Below, piece after piece: positions 25,289 through 35,713 of a stretch of DNA of 64,000 bases. A program made the translations under genes and the position numbers. The stretch spans positions 1 to 64,000 of the forward strand of contig NZ_JAJBZH010000006.1 of assembly GCF_020551945.1 (NCBI RefSeq), in the 5' to 3' direction. The notes under the pieces are model-generated. The model saw nothing but the letters and a program-made list of their open reading frames with translations, did no database searches and was not told the origin of the DNA. Origin of the DNA: Cellulosimicrobium marinum (GTDB lineage Bacteria; Actinomycetota; Actinomycetes; Actinomycetales; Cellulomonadaceae). Every line of letters begins with the position of its first letter. Within the stretch, counting starts at the first letter, position 1.

Positions 25289-25781
25289 CGCCGTAGCTCG
25301 CGCCGACGCCCAGCTCGCCCGACGAGGTGAGCGCCACGACCTCCGTGATCGCGGCCTTCAGGGAGCCGGACAGCGACAGGCGCTGGCTGAGGTCGACCGA
25401 CCGGAGGGACAGGGTGACGCCGCCGACGACGACCGTGGGCCGCAGGCGCGCGAGGACGGTGTCGACCAGGGTCGTGAGGTAGTCCTGGATCTTGCCCAGC
25501 AGGGCCTGGTGGACGTCCCGCGCGCGCTTGCCGGCGCCGTCCATGCACTCCTGGGCCGTGCGCACGGCGGTGTCGCGCAGCTCCTGCGCCCGCTCCAGGC
25601 CGTGCACGAAGGCCGTGCGCAGCGCCCGCTCGACGGCCTCCCAGGCGTCCGCCACCCGACCGAGGAAGCCGCCGTCGGCCGGCGCGGCCAGCCCGGGGTA
25701 GTCACCCGTGCTCCCGAACCGGCGGGCGTGGGCGAGCGAGGCCTCGAACCCCTGGCGGTCCAGCACTCCGACGGCGATCAT
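25275..25781 (-). CDS. Protein of unknown function, partner of the HELIH protein
   Basis: The product has 168 residues with no signal peptide or membrane segment. Residues about 40-120 look alpha-helical and charged (WEAVERALRTAFVHGLERAQEL and onward), possibly coiled. The C-terminal 50 residues are beta-rich and hydrophobic (TVVVGGVTLSLRSVDLSQRL and onward). I recognise no family. The ATG has GAGGAGA 5 nt upstream and overlaps the stop of the large HELIH-protein gene by 4 nt, so the two are translationally coupled and probably made in fixed ratio. Confidence 0.7.
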   Translation of the reverse strand: MIAVGVLDRQGFEASLAHARRFGSTGDYPGLAAPADGGFLGRVADAWEAVERALRTAFVHGLERAQELRDTAVRTAQECMDGAGKRARDVHQALLGKIQDYLTTLVDTVLARLRPTVVVGGVTLSLRSVDLSQRLSLSGSLKAAITEVVALTSSGELGVGASYGVTQA

Positions 25782-28675
25782 GCGGTCTCCTCGGGGATCG
25801 GGCGGGCGTCGACGCCCGCGGTGGTGCGGTGGAACAACCGTGCGAGGATCCCGGGGTCGACGCCGGGGGTCTCCTCGAGCGGACCGTCGCGGCCGCTCGC
25901 GAGAAGGGCGGCGAGCACCGGACCGAGCCCGGTGGTGTCGTCGTCGGCGAGAGCGCCGAGACCGTCGGCCGTGACCGCGGCGACCTCGTCCGCGGTCCAC
26001 CCGAGCCTGCCCAGCAGCGCGTGTCCCGCCCGTGCGACCAGCGCGGCCTCGTCGGGCTCCGCGACCTGCCGGGCCAGGGCGCGGACCCTGTCCCGCCACG
26101 CGCCCAGCGCCGGGAGCGACGACACGCTCGCGTCGATCGTGTCGAGCCACGCGAGGGCACGACGCGCGAGCGTCGGTGCGTCGTTGACCCGCAGGTCGAG
26201 CAGCGTGAGAGGGGACGGCACGAGCCGTGTCCGGACGGCGTCGACGACGGAGGCCGCCGGGGCGATGCCCGAGGCGAGACCGCCCGACATCACCTTGACG
26301 AAGCCTCCGTACCGCAGCGCGAGGTACTGGCCGCCCGTCAGGCCGTTCTCGCGCGACCCGGCACGGTCCGCGAACCGGTGCACCTCCATGCGGGCCCGGC
26401 GCCTCGTGTCCATCTCCGCGCGCAGCCGGGACTGCTCGTCGGCGTCGAGCGGGACGCCGTAGAGCGAGTAGCCGCCGGTGTCGCCGGGCGCCTCGTCGTG
26501 GTCGTCGCTCCCGAGGTCGCTCGTGACGCGCAGCTGGAGCAGCAGGGAGGCGCTCGTGCTCTCCGGGTCCGACCAGAGCCAGAACATCGCGTCGAACCGC
26601 CCGATCGGGACGAGCTGCATGCGGTGGGCGCGCGCGAGGGCGATCTCGGACAGGACCTCCAGGTCATGTGCCGGGACGCGTTCTGCGACGACGTCGAAGA
26701 GTCTCGTCAGCGCGGCACGTGATCCGGGTTCCAGGTCGGCCACCTCCGGGCTGCGGTCCGCGCGGGGCACGCCCGCGGCGCGGGCGAGGAGCGCGCAGTC
26801 GTCCGTCGACGGCGGCTGGGCGGGCCCGCCGGTCATGACGTCCCGCGGGGTCCGCGCCCGGTACGGGTCGAGCGCGTCGAGCGCGGGTCCGTCCGAGGCG
26901 GCCGCGCGCACGACCCACGTCGACATCAGCGCGAGCGAGCGCTCCGTGAACTCCTCGGGTGCGAGGGCCAGGTCGGGGACGGCGTGCCGCGTCGTCGACC
27001 GCGTGGCTCCGAGGAGGCACTGGTAGGCGTCCACACCGCCGAGCGGCCGGTGCGCGCGCCAGGCGGACAGCACGCCGCGCACGGCGAGGTACCCCGCGAG
27101 GTAGCGGCCGGGCGGTCGCCCCAGGTAGGCCCGCAGCCGGAACGGCCCCAGCTCGGCCAGGGCGTCGGCGTAGCCCGACTCGGCCTCCGCATGGCGTGCC
27201 GCCCACCACTCGCGCACCGGCGGGTCGGTCGCCGGGTCGTGATGGTGGTCCACGAGGTGGGCGAGCGGTCCGCCGAAGCTCGTCGTCCGTTCGTCGTCGG
27301 TCGTCGGGTCCGCCGCGAGCTCGCCGAACATCGCGAGCCCCTCCAGCCACGGCGTCCAGACCGCCCGCAGGACCTGGGCCTTGCGGACGAGCTCGAGCTG
27401 GCGCTCGACGAGGGGCAGCAGCACGCCGACGGGCTCCAGGGCGGCCAGGCGTCCGAGGGCGTCGGGCTCGGGGGACGCGCTGCCGAGGCCGCGGGTGTGG
27501 TGGGCGACCTCGTCGGCCGTCGCGGCGGTCCGCAGCGCGACGAACGAGGTCCCGAGCCAGCCGAACGTCGAGTCGATGTGGATCAGCTCGTGCCCGAGCA
27601 CGAGGAGCATCTCGCGCCGCTCCGCCTCGCGCCGGAAGCCGGTCGAGAACGGGACTGCGTGACGGAAGGCGTGGTGGTCGACCGACCAGTCGTCGATGTC
27701 CGCCGTCGCGACCGCGTGTTCGGGCGGCGGGACGAGCGCGAGCCGTCGCTCGTCGAACACGGTGCTGACGCCGCGCAGGGCGTGAACACGCTCGCCGAGC
27801 TCCGCGACGCCGCACTCCCACACCGGCTCGGAGAACGCGCGCAGGGGCGCGAACGCCTCGGCCCGGTCCGGGTCGTGGTCGAAGGCGAGCGCGAACGTGC
27901 CGGAGAGGTCGCGCACCGCCGGTACCCGGTCGAGGACGGCGAGCAGCTCCTGCGCCGCGGCGAGGTGCGGGGTCGGTGCCTCCGGCCGGTAGCGGCACGC
28001 CGACTCGACGGCGTCCCACAGCGCGAGGTCGTCGCGTCGTGGCCCGGGCAGGCGGGACAGCCCGCCCGCCCGGTACGCGAGGGCCAGGCGCGCCAGGTCC
28101 TCGTCGTGACCGTTCGCCACGTCGAACAGGGTCGCGGCCGCGTCCACGGTGGGCGCGCCGTCGGCCACGAGGCTCGCGAGCATGATGGCGTCGAGCGCGC
28201 ACGCGACGGCGGCCTCGCGGTCGGCCGCGACGAGGCCCCGGGCGAGGTGCCCGAGCGCCCCGGCCGCACGCACCTCGACGCCCGGCGTGCGGCGCGCCAG
28301 GAGAGCGACGTCGGCGCTCGCCCGGACCCAGCGGTCGAGCAGCTCGCGCGCGCCGGCGTCGCCCGCGGGTGCGCGGCCCCGGTCGTAGAGCGGCGCGAGG
28401 CACAGCCCGTCCGCACCGCCCTCGGACCAGGTCTCCAGGTGCACGGCGACGAGGGCGGCGACCACGTCGGTCGTGAAGTCCGTGCCCGTCCGGGCCGTGA
28501 CGCCCGCGAGGTCCGCGTACCCGAGGCCGGGCTCGGCGGCGGCGAGCCGTTCGAGGTCGGGCAGCGCGCCCGCGACGTCGAACAGGGGTGCGACGCGGCG
28601 CAGGGACTCGACGCAGTCCGCGACGTAGCTGCCGACGGGGTCCTGGTCGTCGACGTCGAGGCGCGCGTAGCCCAT
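25778..28675 (-). CDS. Large protein with a HELIH zinc-metalloprotease motif, function unknown
   Basis: The 965-residue protein has no signal peptide or obvious membrane segment. Residues about 356-369 read LVLGHELIHIDSTF, and His362-Glu363 and His366 fit the HExxH zinc-binding and catalytic motif. The N-terminal third is helical and Ala/Leu-rich. The C-terminal third contains MEVHRFADRAG, GGQYLALRYGGFVKVMSGG and a helical end. I do not recognise the family or the third zinc ligand. The start is the ATG at 28675; no strong ribosome binding site is seen. It is translationally coupled to the 168-residue gene and is divergent from T-box-controlled ileS. A cytoplasmic or effector peptidase role is only a possibility. 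Confidence 0.7.
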   Translation of the reverse strand: MGYARLDVDDQDPVGSYVADCVESLRRVAPLFDVAGALPDLERLAAAEPGLGYADLAGVTARTGTDFTTDVVAALVAVHLETWSEGGADGLCLAPLYDRGRAPAGDAGARELLDRWVRASADVALLARRTPGVEVRAAGALGHLARGLVAADREAAVACALDAIMLASLVADGAPTVDAAATLFDVANGHDEDLARLALAYRAGGLSRLPGPRRDDLALWDAVESACRYRPEAPTPHLAAAQELLAVLDRVPAVRDLSGTFALAFDHDPDRAEAFAPLRAFSEPVWECGVAELGERVHALRGVSTVFDERRLALVPPPEHAVATADIDDWSVDHHAFRHAVPFSTGFRREAERREMLLVLGHELIHIDSTFGWLGTSFVALRTAATADEVAHHTRGLGSASPEPDALGRLAALEPVGVLLPLVERQLELVRKAQVLRAVWTPWLEGLAMFGELAADPTTDDERTTSFGGPLAHLVDHHHDPATDPPVREWWAARHAEAESGYADALAELGPFRLRAYLGRPPGRYLAGYLAVRGVLSAWRAHRPLGGVDAYQCLLGATRSTTRHAVPDLALAPEEFTERSLALMSTWVVRAAASDGPALDALDPYRARTPRDVMTGGPAQPPSTDDCALLARAAGVPRADRSPEVADLEPGSRAALTRLFDVVAERVPAHDLEVLSEIALARAHRMQLVPIGRFDAMFWLWSDPESTSASLLLQLRVTSDLGSDDHDEAPGDTGGYSLYGVPLDADEQSRLRAEMDTRRRARMEVHRFADRAGSRENGLTGGQYLALRYGGFVKVMSGGLASGIAPAASVVDAVRTRLVPSPLTLLDLRVNDAPTLARRALAWLDTIDASVSSLPALGAWRDRVRALARQVAEPDEAALVARAGHALLGRLGWTADEVAAVTADGLGALADDDTTGLGPVLAALLASGRDGPLEETPGVDPGILARLFHRTTAGVDARPIPEETA

Positions 28676-28740
28676 GACAGGAGTGACCTGCGGCCCGACG
28701 GGGGGTGACGGGCGGACCGGGTGAAGTCGCGGGGAGCGGG

Positions 28741-29000
28741 TAGGATCGGGCCCATCGGCTTCGACCCGGCCATCACCGGTGAGCCTCCGGAAGAACCGGG
28801 CCCGCGCGCGGGCCCGCAGTAGACCCGGACGGGCAGGGCCCGTCACAGCCCCCGACGAGCGGTCGGCGACCCTCGACGTGAACCCGCGCCCCGGCGTCGG
28901 GCACGGGACGGACGCCGGCAAGCGAGGTGGTACCGCGGCGCACCCACGGGGCGTCGTCCTCGCGGCAGGGAACGACACGCGTACCACCACCCCGACGGAG
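28741..29000 (+). promoter_or_regulatory. Promoter and T-box riboswitch of ileS
   Basis: TAGGAT (28741-28746) is the -10 box. The leader of about 250 nt holds a specifier triplet ATC (28772-28774, isoleucine) in the stem I context CCATCACCGGTGAGCC. The T-box core GGTGGTACCGCG lies at 28926-28937, with the TGGT that pairs to the tRNA acceptor end at 28928-28931. The ileS ribosome binding site follows at 28997-29000. Actinobacterial ileS T-boxes act on translation: uncharged tRNA-Ile frees the ribosome binding site. This fills the 334-nt gap between the HELIH gene and ileS. Confidence 0.9.
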
Positions 29001-29009
29001 CCGAAGATC

Positions 29010-32000
29010 ATGGCCTACCCGCTGCACCGCTCGCCCGACCCCGCGCACCCCGGGGCGTCGTCCGGCGTCCCCGCGTCGCCGGACCTTCCCTCCCTGGAGC
29101 GCGAGATCCTCGCGTACTGGGAGGAGGACGACACGTTCCGGGCGTCGGTGGAGCGCAACCCGGCGGGCGAGAACGGCGCGAACGAGTTCGTCTTCTACGA
29201 CGGCCCGCCGTTCGCGAACGGCCTGCCGCACTACGGCCACCTCCTCACCGGGTACGCCAAGGACGTCGTGCCCCGCTACCGGACGATGCGCGGCGAGCAC
29301 GTCGAGCGCCGCTTCGGCTGGGACACGCACGGCCTGCCCGCGGAGCTCGAGGCGATGGACCAGCTGGGGATCAAGACCAAGGAAGAGATCCTCGAGCTCG
29401 GCATCGAGCGCTTCAACGACGCGTGCCGCGCCTCGGTGCTGAAGTACACGGGCGAGTGGCGCGAGTACGTGACTCGCCAGGCGCGCTGGGTGGACTTCGA
29501 GGACGACTACAAGACGCTCGACCCGACGTTCATGGAGTCGGTCCTGTGGGCGTTCAAGCAGCTCCACGACAAGGGCCTCGTGTACGAGGGCTTCCGCGTG
29601 CTGCCGTACTGCTGGAACGACCAGACCCCGCTGTCGAACCACGAGCTGCGCATGGACGACGACGTCTACCAGGTGCGCCAGGACCCGGCCGTGACGGTCG
29701 GCCTGCGCCTGGAGACCGGTGAGCTCGCGCTCGTGTGGACGACGACGCCGTGGACCCTGCCGTCGAACCTCGTCGTCATGGTCGGTCCCGACGTCGACTA
29801 CGTCGTCGTCGAGTCGTCCGCGACGGGCGTGAAGGAGCGCTACGTGCTCGCCGAGGCGCGCCTGCAGGCGTACGCCCGCGAGCTCACGGACCCGGGTGCC
29901 GACGGCGCGGACGGCGACCTCGAGAGCCAGGTCGTCGAGCGGCTCAAGGGCTCCGACCTGCTCGGCCGCTCGTACACGCCGCCGTTCTCCTACTACGCGG
30001 GGCACACCAACGCGCACCGCGTCGTCGAGGCCGACTTCGTCACGACGACGGACGGCACCGGCCTCGTGCACGGAGCCGGCGCGTTCGGCGAGGACGACAA
30101 GGTCGTCTCGGACCGCGAGGGCATCGAGCCGGTGCTGCCCGTGGGCGCGGACGGGAAGTTCACCTTCCCCGTCGTCGACTACGAGTCCCTGCAGGTGTTC
30201 GACGCGAACGCCCTGATCATCGACCACCTCAAGGGCCGCACGCGCCGCGACGCGGCGGTGGCCCTGCACGGCCGGGACGGTGCGGAGGTCCCGGACCTCG
30301 CCGTCGGCGCGGTCACCGAGGGCACGGTGCTGCTGCGCCGCGAGTCCTACGCGCACTCCTACCCGCACTGCTGGCGGTGCCGGCAGCCGCTCATCTACAT
30401 GGGCGTGTCGTCGTGGTTCGTCGCGGTCTCGCAGTTCAAGGACCGCATGGTCGAGCTGAACGAGCAGATCGCGTGGACGCCGGAGCACATCCAGCACGGC
30501 CAGTTCGGCAAGTGGCTGGAGAACGCCCGCGACTGGTCGATCACGCGCAACCGGTTCTGGGGCAGCCCCGTGCCGGTGTGGAAGTCCGACGACCCGCAGC
30601 ACCCGCGCGTCGACGTGTACGGCTCGTTCGAGGAGATCGAGCGCGACTTCGGCCGCCTGCCGCGCGACGAGCACGGCAACCCGGACCTGCACCGCCCGTT
30701 CGTCGACCGCCTCACCCGTCCCAACCCCGACGACCCGACGGGCCGGTCCACCATGCGCCGCGTCGAGGACGTCCTCGACGTGTGGTTCGACTCCGGCTCG
30801 ATGCCCTACGCCCAGGTCCACCACCCCTTCGAGAACGCGGAGTGGTTCGAGCACCACAACCCGGGCGACTTCATCGTCGAGTACATCGGCCAGACGCGCG
30901 GCTGGTTCTACACGCTGCACGTCCTCGCGACCGCGCTGTTCGACCGCCCGGCGTTCCGGTCCGCCGTCTCGCACGGCATCGTGCTCGGCTCGGACGGGCG
31001 CAAGATGAGCAAGTCGCTGCGCAACTACCCGGACGTCAACGAGGTTTTCGACCGCGACGGCTCCGACGCGATGCGCTGGTTCCTCATGAGCTCGCCCATC
31101 CTGCGCGGCGGCAACCTCGTCGTCACCGAGGACGGGATCCGCGACGCCGTGCGCCAGGTGCTCCTGCCCCTGTGGAGCACGTACTACTTCTTCACCCTGT
31201 ACGCGAACAGCTCGAAGGCGCAGGCCCGCGAGGTCGCCGGGGGCGGCGTCCCCGGTGGTGTGCCCGACGGCGCGGGCTACGTCGCGCAGCGCGTGGCACC
31301 CGAGCGCGTGCCCGGCCTGCCGGCGCTCGACCGCTACCTGCTCGCGCGCACGCACGACCTCGTCGTGCGGGTGACGCAGCAGCTCGACGCGTACGACATC
31401 GCGGGCGCGTGCGAGTCGGTGCGCGAGCACCTCGACGTGCTGACGAACTGGTACGTGCGCACGCAGCGCGACCGGTTCTGGGCGGAGGACGCCGACGCGT
31501 TCGACACGCTGTACACCGCGCTGGAGACGCTCACGCGCGTCATGGCGCCGCTCGCGCCGCTCCTCACGGAGGAGGTCTGGCGCGGACTGACCGGCGGTCG
31601 CTCGGTGCACCTGGAGGACTGGCCCGCCACGACCCAGGAGGTCGGCGAGCGGTTCGAGGGCGAGGGCGGCGCGTACGCCGTGACCGTCCGCACCGTTCCC
31701 GAGGCAGGCCTCGTCGCCGACGACGCGCTCGTCGTCGCCATGGACGAGGTGCGTGCCGTGGCGTCGTCGGCGCTCGGCCTGCGCAAGGCCCACCAGCTGC
31801 GCGTGCGCCTGCCCCTCGCGCGCCTCACGGTCGTCGTCGACGACCCGGACGCGCTCGCGCCGTACACCGACCTGCTCGCGCGCGAGCTCAACGTCAAGGC
31901 CGTCGAGCTCGGGTCCACCGACTCGGACGCCGCCGAGCGGTTCGGCGTCACCCAGCGCCTCGCGGTCAACGCGCGCGCCGCCGGCCCGCGCCTGGGCCGG

Positions 32001-32483
32001 GGCGTGCAGGCCGTCATCCAGGCGTCGAAGGCCGGGGCGTGGCGCGTCGAGGACGGCGGCGAGGTCGTCGTGACGACCGCCGACGGTGACGTCGCGCTGC
32101 TGCCCGCCGAGTACGAGCTCACGACGGTCGTCGCGGCCCGCGAGGCGGGCGACGGCGTCGACGGCGGGCCGACGGTCGCCGCCGCCGTGCTGCCCGGCGG
32201 CGGGTTCGTCGTGCTCGACCTCGTGCTCGACGACGCGCTCCTCGCCGAGGGCTACGCGCGCGACGTGATCCGTGACGTGCAGGACGCGCGCAAGGCCGCC
32301 GGGCTCGACGTCGCCGACCGGATCCGGCTCGCGCTCGACGTCCCGGGGGAGTGGGTCGCGGCCGTCACCGAGCACCGCGCGCTCGTCGCGCGCGAGACCC
32401 TCGCGGTGGACGTCGTCGTCGAGACGTCACCGACCGACCAGCGCGCGGTGCGCGTCGAGAAGGCGGAGGTGGCGGGAGCATGA
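29010..32483 (+). CDS. ileS: Isoleucine--tRNA ligase, eukaryotic-like type
   Basis: The 1157-residue class I synthetase charges tRNA-Ile and edits valine. It has the HIGH motif as HYGH at about residues 74-77 (context [17 protein letters not shown]), an editing domain around [18 protein letters not shown] and onward, and KMSKS at about 665-669. Its length and sequence are of the eukaryotic-like IleRS class found in many Actinobacteria, which is generally less sensitive to mupirocin. The ATG has GGAG 9 nt upstream, and an open frame extending upstream belongs to the T-box leader, not the protein. The stop overlaps folC (ATGA). Expression should follow Ile-tRNA charging through the T-box. Confidence 0.96.
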   Translation: MAYPLHRSPDPAHPGASSGVPASPDLPSLEREILAYWEEDDTFRASVERNPAGENGANEFVFYDGPPFANGLPHYGHLLTGYAKDVVPRYRTMRGEHVERRFGWDTHGLPAELEAMDQLGIKTKEEILELGIERFNDACRASVLKYTGEWREYVTRQARWVDFEDDYKTLDPTFMESVLWAFKQLHDKGLVYEGFRVLPYCWNDQTPLSNHELRMDDDVYQVRQDPAVTVGLRLETGELALVWTTTPWTLPSNLVVMVGPDVDYVVVESSATGVKERYVLAEARLQAYARELTDPGADGADGDLESQVVERLKGSDLLGRSYTPPFSYYAGHTNAHRVVEADFVTTTDGTGLVHGAGAFGEDDKVVSDREGIEPVLPVGADGKFTFPVVDYESLQVFDANALIIDHLKGRTRRDAAVALHGRDGAEVPDLAVGAVTEGTVLLRRESYAHSYPHCWRCRQPLIYMGVSSWFVAVSQFKDRMVELNEQIAWTPEHIQHGQFGKWLENARDWSITRNRFWGSPVPVWKSDDPQHPRVDVYGSFEEIERDFGRLPRDEHGNPDLHRPFVDRLTRPNPDDPTGRSTMRRVEDVLDVWFDSGSMPYAQVHHPFENAEWFEHHNPGDFIVEYIGQTRGWFYTLHVLATALFDRPAFRSAVSHGIVLGSDGRKMSKSLRNYPDVNEVFDRDGSDAMRWFLMSSPILRGGNLVVTEDGIRDAVRQVLLPLWSTYYFFTLYANSSKAQAREVAGGGVPGGVPDGAGYVAQRVAPERVPGLPALDRYLLARTHDLVVRVTQQLDAYDIAGACESVREHLDVLTNWYVRTQRDRFWAEDADAFDTLYTALETLTRVMAPLAPLLTEEVWRGLTGGRSVHLEDWPATTQEVGERFEGEGGAYAVTVRTVPEAGLVADDALVVAMDEVRAVASSALGLRKAHQLRVRLPLARLTVVVDDPDALAPYTDLLARELNVKAVELGSTDSDAAERFGVTQRLAVNARAAGPRLGRGVQAVIQASKAGAWRVEDGGEVVVTTADGDVALLPAEYELTTVVAAREAGDGVDGGPTVAAAVLPGGGFVVLDLVLDDALLAEGYARDVIRDVQDARKAAGLDVADRIRLALDVPGEWVAAVTEHRALVARETLAVDVVVETSPTDQRAVRVEKAEVAGA

Positions 32484-33880
32484 GCGAGCGCAAGCGCCCG
32501 GCGGGCGCCGTCGCGCGCGAGGCGGCCGAGGACGCCGCCGCGCAGGAGTCGCTGCGCGAGGTGTACGGCCACATCATGGCGCGGGCACCCGAGCACGACA
32601 TCGACCCGACGCTCGACCGCGTGCGCCGCGTGCTCGAGCTGCTCGGCGACCCGCAGCACGCGTTCCGCGCGATCCACCTCACCGGGACGAACGGCAAGAG
32701 CTCGACGGCCCGCATGGTCGAGCGGCTCGTGCGCGAGCACGGCCTGCGCACCGGGCTGTTCACGAGCCCGCACCTGACGAGCGTCACCGAGCGCATCCAG
32801 GTCGACGGCGAGCCGATCAGCGCGCGCCGCTTCGTCGAGGTGTGGGAGGACGTCGCGCCGTACGTCGGCGTCGCGGACCGCGAGTCGCAGGAGGCCGGGG
32901 GACCGCGCCTCAGCTTCTTCGAGGTGCTCACCGTCATGGCGGTCGCCGCGTTCGCGGACGCGCCGGTCGACGTCGCCGTGGTCGAGGTCGGCCTCGGCGG
33001 CACGTGGGACTCGACGAACGTCGTCGACGGCGAGGTCGCGGTGATCACGCCCGTCGCGCACGACCACGAGCGCTGGCTCGGCTCCACCCTCGAGGACATC
33101 GCCGCGAACAAGGCGGGGATTGTCAAGGAGGGCGCGACCGCCGTCGTCGCCGAGCAGGAGCCCGAGGTGCTCGAGGTCGTGCTCGACCGCGCGCGCCAGG
33201 TCGGGGCCCGCGTGCTGCGCGAGGGCGTCGACCTCGAGGTCGCGGCACGGCACGTCGCGGTCGGCGGGCAGCTCGTCGACCTGCGCACGCCCGCCGCGCT
33301 CTACACCGAGGTCTTCGTCCCCCTGCACGGCGCGCACCAGGCGCACAACGCGCTGCTCGCGCTCGCGGCGGCCGAGACGATGCTCGGAGGCCGGTCGCTC
33401 GACGGCGCCCTCGTCGAGACGGCGTTCGCGGACGTGACCTCGCCGGGCCGGCTCGAGGTCGTCCGGTCCAGCCCGACCGTGCTCGTCGACGCCGCGCACA
33501 ACGCCGCCGGGGCCGAGGCGCTCGTCGCCGCCCTCGACGAGGCGTTCGACCTGCGCCACCTCGTGGGCGTCGTCGCGATCATGGGGGACAAGGACGCCGA
33601 GGCGCTGCTCGCGGCCCTGGAGCCCGTGCTCGCGGAGGTCGTCGTCACGCGGAACAGCTCGGACCGCTCCGCCGACGTCGCCGAGCTCGCCGAGCTCGCC
33701 GCGGAGGTGTTCGGCGAGGACCGCGTGCGCAGCGCGGAGCAGCTCGACGAGGCGATCCAGGTCGCCGTCGACCTCGCCGAGGCCGCCGACCCCGTCGGCG
33801 TGGGCACCGGCACCGGTGTCCTCGTCACCGGGTCCGTCGTCACCGTCGCGGACGCGCGCCTCCTCCTCGGCCGCGGCTGA
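32480..33880 (+). CDS. folC: Bifunctional folylpolyglutamate/dihydrofolate synthase
   Basis: The 466-residue Mur-ligase-family enzyme adds glutamates to folates and may convert dihydropteroate to dihydrofolate. The ATP loop [14 protein letters not shown] is at about residues 66-79, and the domain continues with [14 protein letters not shown] and the Mur-type core [16 protein letters not shown]. The ATG lies 4 nt into the end of ileS (ATGA) with a GGAGG upstream, so it is translationally coupled to ileS. In related genomes DUF4233 and ndk come directly next; here the dhaKLM and efflux genes lie between. Confidence 0.94.
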   Translation: MSERKRPAGAVAREAAEDAAAQESLREVYGHIMARAPEHDIDPTLDRVRRVLELLGDPQHAFRAIHLTGTNGKSSTARMVERLVREHGLRTGLFTSPHLTSVTERIQVDGEPISARRFVEVWEDVAPYVGVADRESQEAGGPRLSFFEVLTVMAVAAFADAPVDVAVVEVGLGGTWDSTNVVDGEVAVITPVAHDHERWLGSTLEDIAANKAGIVKEGATAVVAEQEPEVLEVVLDRARQVGARVLREGVDLEVAARHVAVGGQLVDLRTPAALYTEVFVPLHGAHQAHNALLALAAAETMLGGRSLDGALVETAFADVTSPGRLEVVRSSPTVLVDAAHNAAGAEALVAALDEAFDLRHLVGVVAIMGDKDAEALLAALEPVLAEVVVTRNSSDRSADVAELAELAAEVFGEDRVRSAEQLDEAIQVAVDLAEAADPVGVGTGTGVLVTGSVVTVADARLLLGRG

Positions 33881-33986
33881 CCTCCGGGAGCGCCGGCCGC
33901 CGTCCGGGTGTTTGATGGTCCCGGTGGCGCCGGTCCCGCGACGACGGGGAACGACCCCCGACCCACGGCCCACCGAGGACGGAGGG

Positions 33987-34988
33987 ATGACGGTGAAGAA
34001 GCTGCTCAACGACCCGCAGGACGCGGTGACGGAGTCCCTCGAGGGGTTCGGCCTCGCGCACGGCGACCTCGTCGAGGTCCACCTCGACCCGCCGTTCGTC
34101 TCGCGCGCCGGCGGGAAGGTCTCGGGCAAGGTCGGGATCGTCTCGGGCGGCGGCTCGGGTCACGAACCCCTGCACGCCGGCTTCGTCGGCTCCGGCATGC
34201 TCGACGCCGCGGTCCCCGGCGCGGTCTTCACCTCGCCGACGCCGGACCAGGTGCTGCCCGCGATCCTCGCCGCGGACGCCGGGGCGGGCGTGCTCGCGAT
34301 CGTGAAGAACTACACCGGCGACGTGCTCAACTTCGAGACGGCGGTCGAGCTGGCCGACGCCGAGGACGTCGACGTCGCGACGGTCGTGGTGAACGACGAC
34401 GTCGCCGTCGAGGACTCGCTCTACACGGCGGGACGCCGCGGCGTCGCGGGCACCGTCGCGGTGGAGAAGATCGCCGGGGCGGCGGCGGAGCGCGGGGACG
34501 ACCTCGCCGCCGTCGCCGACGTGGCCCGGCGCGTCGTCGCGAACGTGCGCTCGATGGGCGTCGCGCTCACGGCGTGCACGGTGCCGCACGTCGGCAAGCC
34601 GAGCTTCGACCTCGGGGACGACGAGGTGGAGATCGGCATCGGGATCCACGGGGAGCCGGGGCGCCGCCGCATCCCCCACGCGTCGGCCGACGAGATCACC
34701 GCGTTGCTCCTCGACCCGGTCGCGGACGACCTCGCGCTCGCGGACGGCGAGGACGTGTTGCTGTTCGTTAACGGAATGGGGGGCACCCCGTCGTCGGAGC
34801 TGTACGTCGTCTATCGTCGGGCCAGGAGGCTGCTCGAGGAGCGGGGCGTGCGGGTCACGCGGTCGCTCGTGGGCAACTACGTCACGTCGCTGGAGATGCA
34901 GGGGGCCTCGGTGACGGTGCTGCGCCTGGACGACGAGCTGACCGCGCTGTGGGACGCCCCGGTCCGGACGACGGCGCTGCACTGGTGA
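33987..34988 (+). CDS. dhaK: Dihydroxyacetone kinase subunit DhaK
   Basis: DhaK binds dihydroxyacetone covalently and presents it to DhaL. The 333-residue product has GGGSGHEPLHAGFVG at about residues 52-66 and the substrate-binding His at about 221 in GIHGEPG. It is part of the PTS-dependent kinase, where phosphate comes from DhaM rather than ATP. GAGGA and GGAGGG lie before the ATG. The operon dhaK-dhaL-dhaM reads onward, with an 82-nt hairpin-rich spacer before dhaL. It starts 106 nt after folC. Confidence 0.94.
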   Translation: MTVKKLLNDPQDAVTESLEGFGLAHGDLVEVHLDPPFVSRAGGKVSGKVGIVSGGGSGHEPLHAGFVGSGMLDAAVPGAVFTSPTPDQVLPAILAADAGAGVLAIVKNYTGDVLNFETAVELADAEDVDVATVVVNDDVAVEDSLYTAGRRGVAGTVAVEKIAGAAAERGDDLAAVADVARRVVANVRSMGVALTACTVPHVGKPSFDLGDDEVEIGIGIHGEPGRRRIPHASADEITALLLDPVADDLALADGEDVLLFVNGMGGTPSSELYVVYRRARRLLEERGVRVTRSLVGNYVTSLEMQGASVTVLRLDDELTALWDAPVRTTALHW

Positions 34989-34992
34989 CGCG

Positions 34993-35049
34993 CCGGGGCC
35001 GCGGGCCCCGGTCGCTCGTGCGGTCTCCGGACCGGCGGTCCGCCGGTCC
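34993..35049 (+). repeat. Two hairpins in the dhaK-dhaL spacer
   Basis: CCGGGGCC/GGCCCCGG (34993-35011) is a perfect 8-bp stem with a 3-nt loop. GGACCGGCGG and CCGCCGGTCC (35029-35049) form a 21-nt near-perfect palindrome. Both lie between the dhaK stop and the dhaL ribosome binding site and could act as a partial terminator or RNA-processing site. Confidence 0.55.
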
Positions 35050-35070
35050 ACCGGCAAGGAGAGGTGGGGC

Positions 35071-35706
35071 ATGACGCTGGACGTGGCCTGGGCCGACCGT
35101 TGGGCTCGGCTGAGCGCCGAGCGCATCGCGGGCGCGAAGGACGAGCTGACCGAGCTGGACCGTCAGATCGGTGACGGCGACCACGGGGAGAACCTCGACC
35201 GAGGGTTCCGCGCGGTGGTGGCGAAGCTGGACGGCACGCCGCCGCCCGGTCAGATCGGCGACGTGCTCAAGCTCGTGGCGACCACGCTCATGTCGTCGGT
35301 CGGCGGGGCGTCCGGCCCGCTCTACGGCACCGCCTACCTGCGCGCGGCCAAGGTGACCGGCCTGCCCGAGCTGGACGCCCACGGCGTCGTGGCGCTCCTC
35401 GAGGGCGCGCTGGAGGGCATCACCGCGCGGGGCAAGGCCGCGACGGGGGAGAAGACGATGGTCGACGCGTGGCAGCCCGCGGTGGACGCGGCCGAGGCGG
35501 CCGCCGAGAGCGGCGCGGCGCCCGTCGACGTGCTCGACGCCGCGGCGCGGGCCGCGCGGGAGGGCGCGGCGTCGACCGTCCCGCTCGTCGCGACGAAGGG
35601 CCGGGCGAGCTACCTGGGCGAGCGCAGCGCGGGCCACCAGGACCCGGGTGCGACGTCCACCGCGCTGCTGCTGGAGGCGGCGCGCGACGCCGCCGGGTCG
35701 CGGTGA
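35071..35706 (+). CDS. dhaL: Dihydroxyacetone kinase subunit DhaL (ADP-binding)
   Basis: The 211-residue helical subunit carries a tightly bound ADP as a phosphate relay. The metal/ADP motif QIGDGDHGENLDRG is at about residues 32-45, and the loop LMSSVGGASGPLYG at about 74-87 binds nucleotide. GGAGAGG lies 5-8 nt before the ATG. The length matches the PTS-type DhaL (about 210 residues). Its stop is 7 nt before dhaM, so the two are co-translated. Confidence 0.94.
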   Translation: MTLDVAWADRWARLSAERIAGAKDELTELDRQIGDGDHGENLDRGFRAVVAKLDGTPPPGQIGDVLKLVATTLMSSVGGASGPLYGTAYLRAAKVTGLPELDAHGVVALLEGALEGITARGKAATGEKTMVDAWQPAVDAAEAAAESGAAPVDVLDAAARAAREGAASTVPLVATKGRASYLGERSAGHQDPGATSTALLLEAARDAAGSR

Positions 35707-35713
35707 GGCGCGG

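Noticed and set aside
28779-29009. N-terminal extension of IleRS starting at 28779
   Set aside because: The stretch is the T-box leader with specifier and T-box core; the ATG at 29010 has a ribosome binding site and gives the normal protein.
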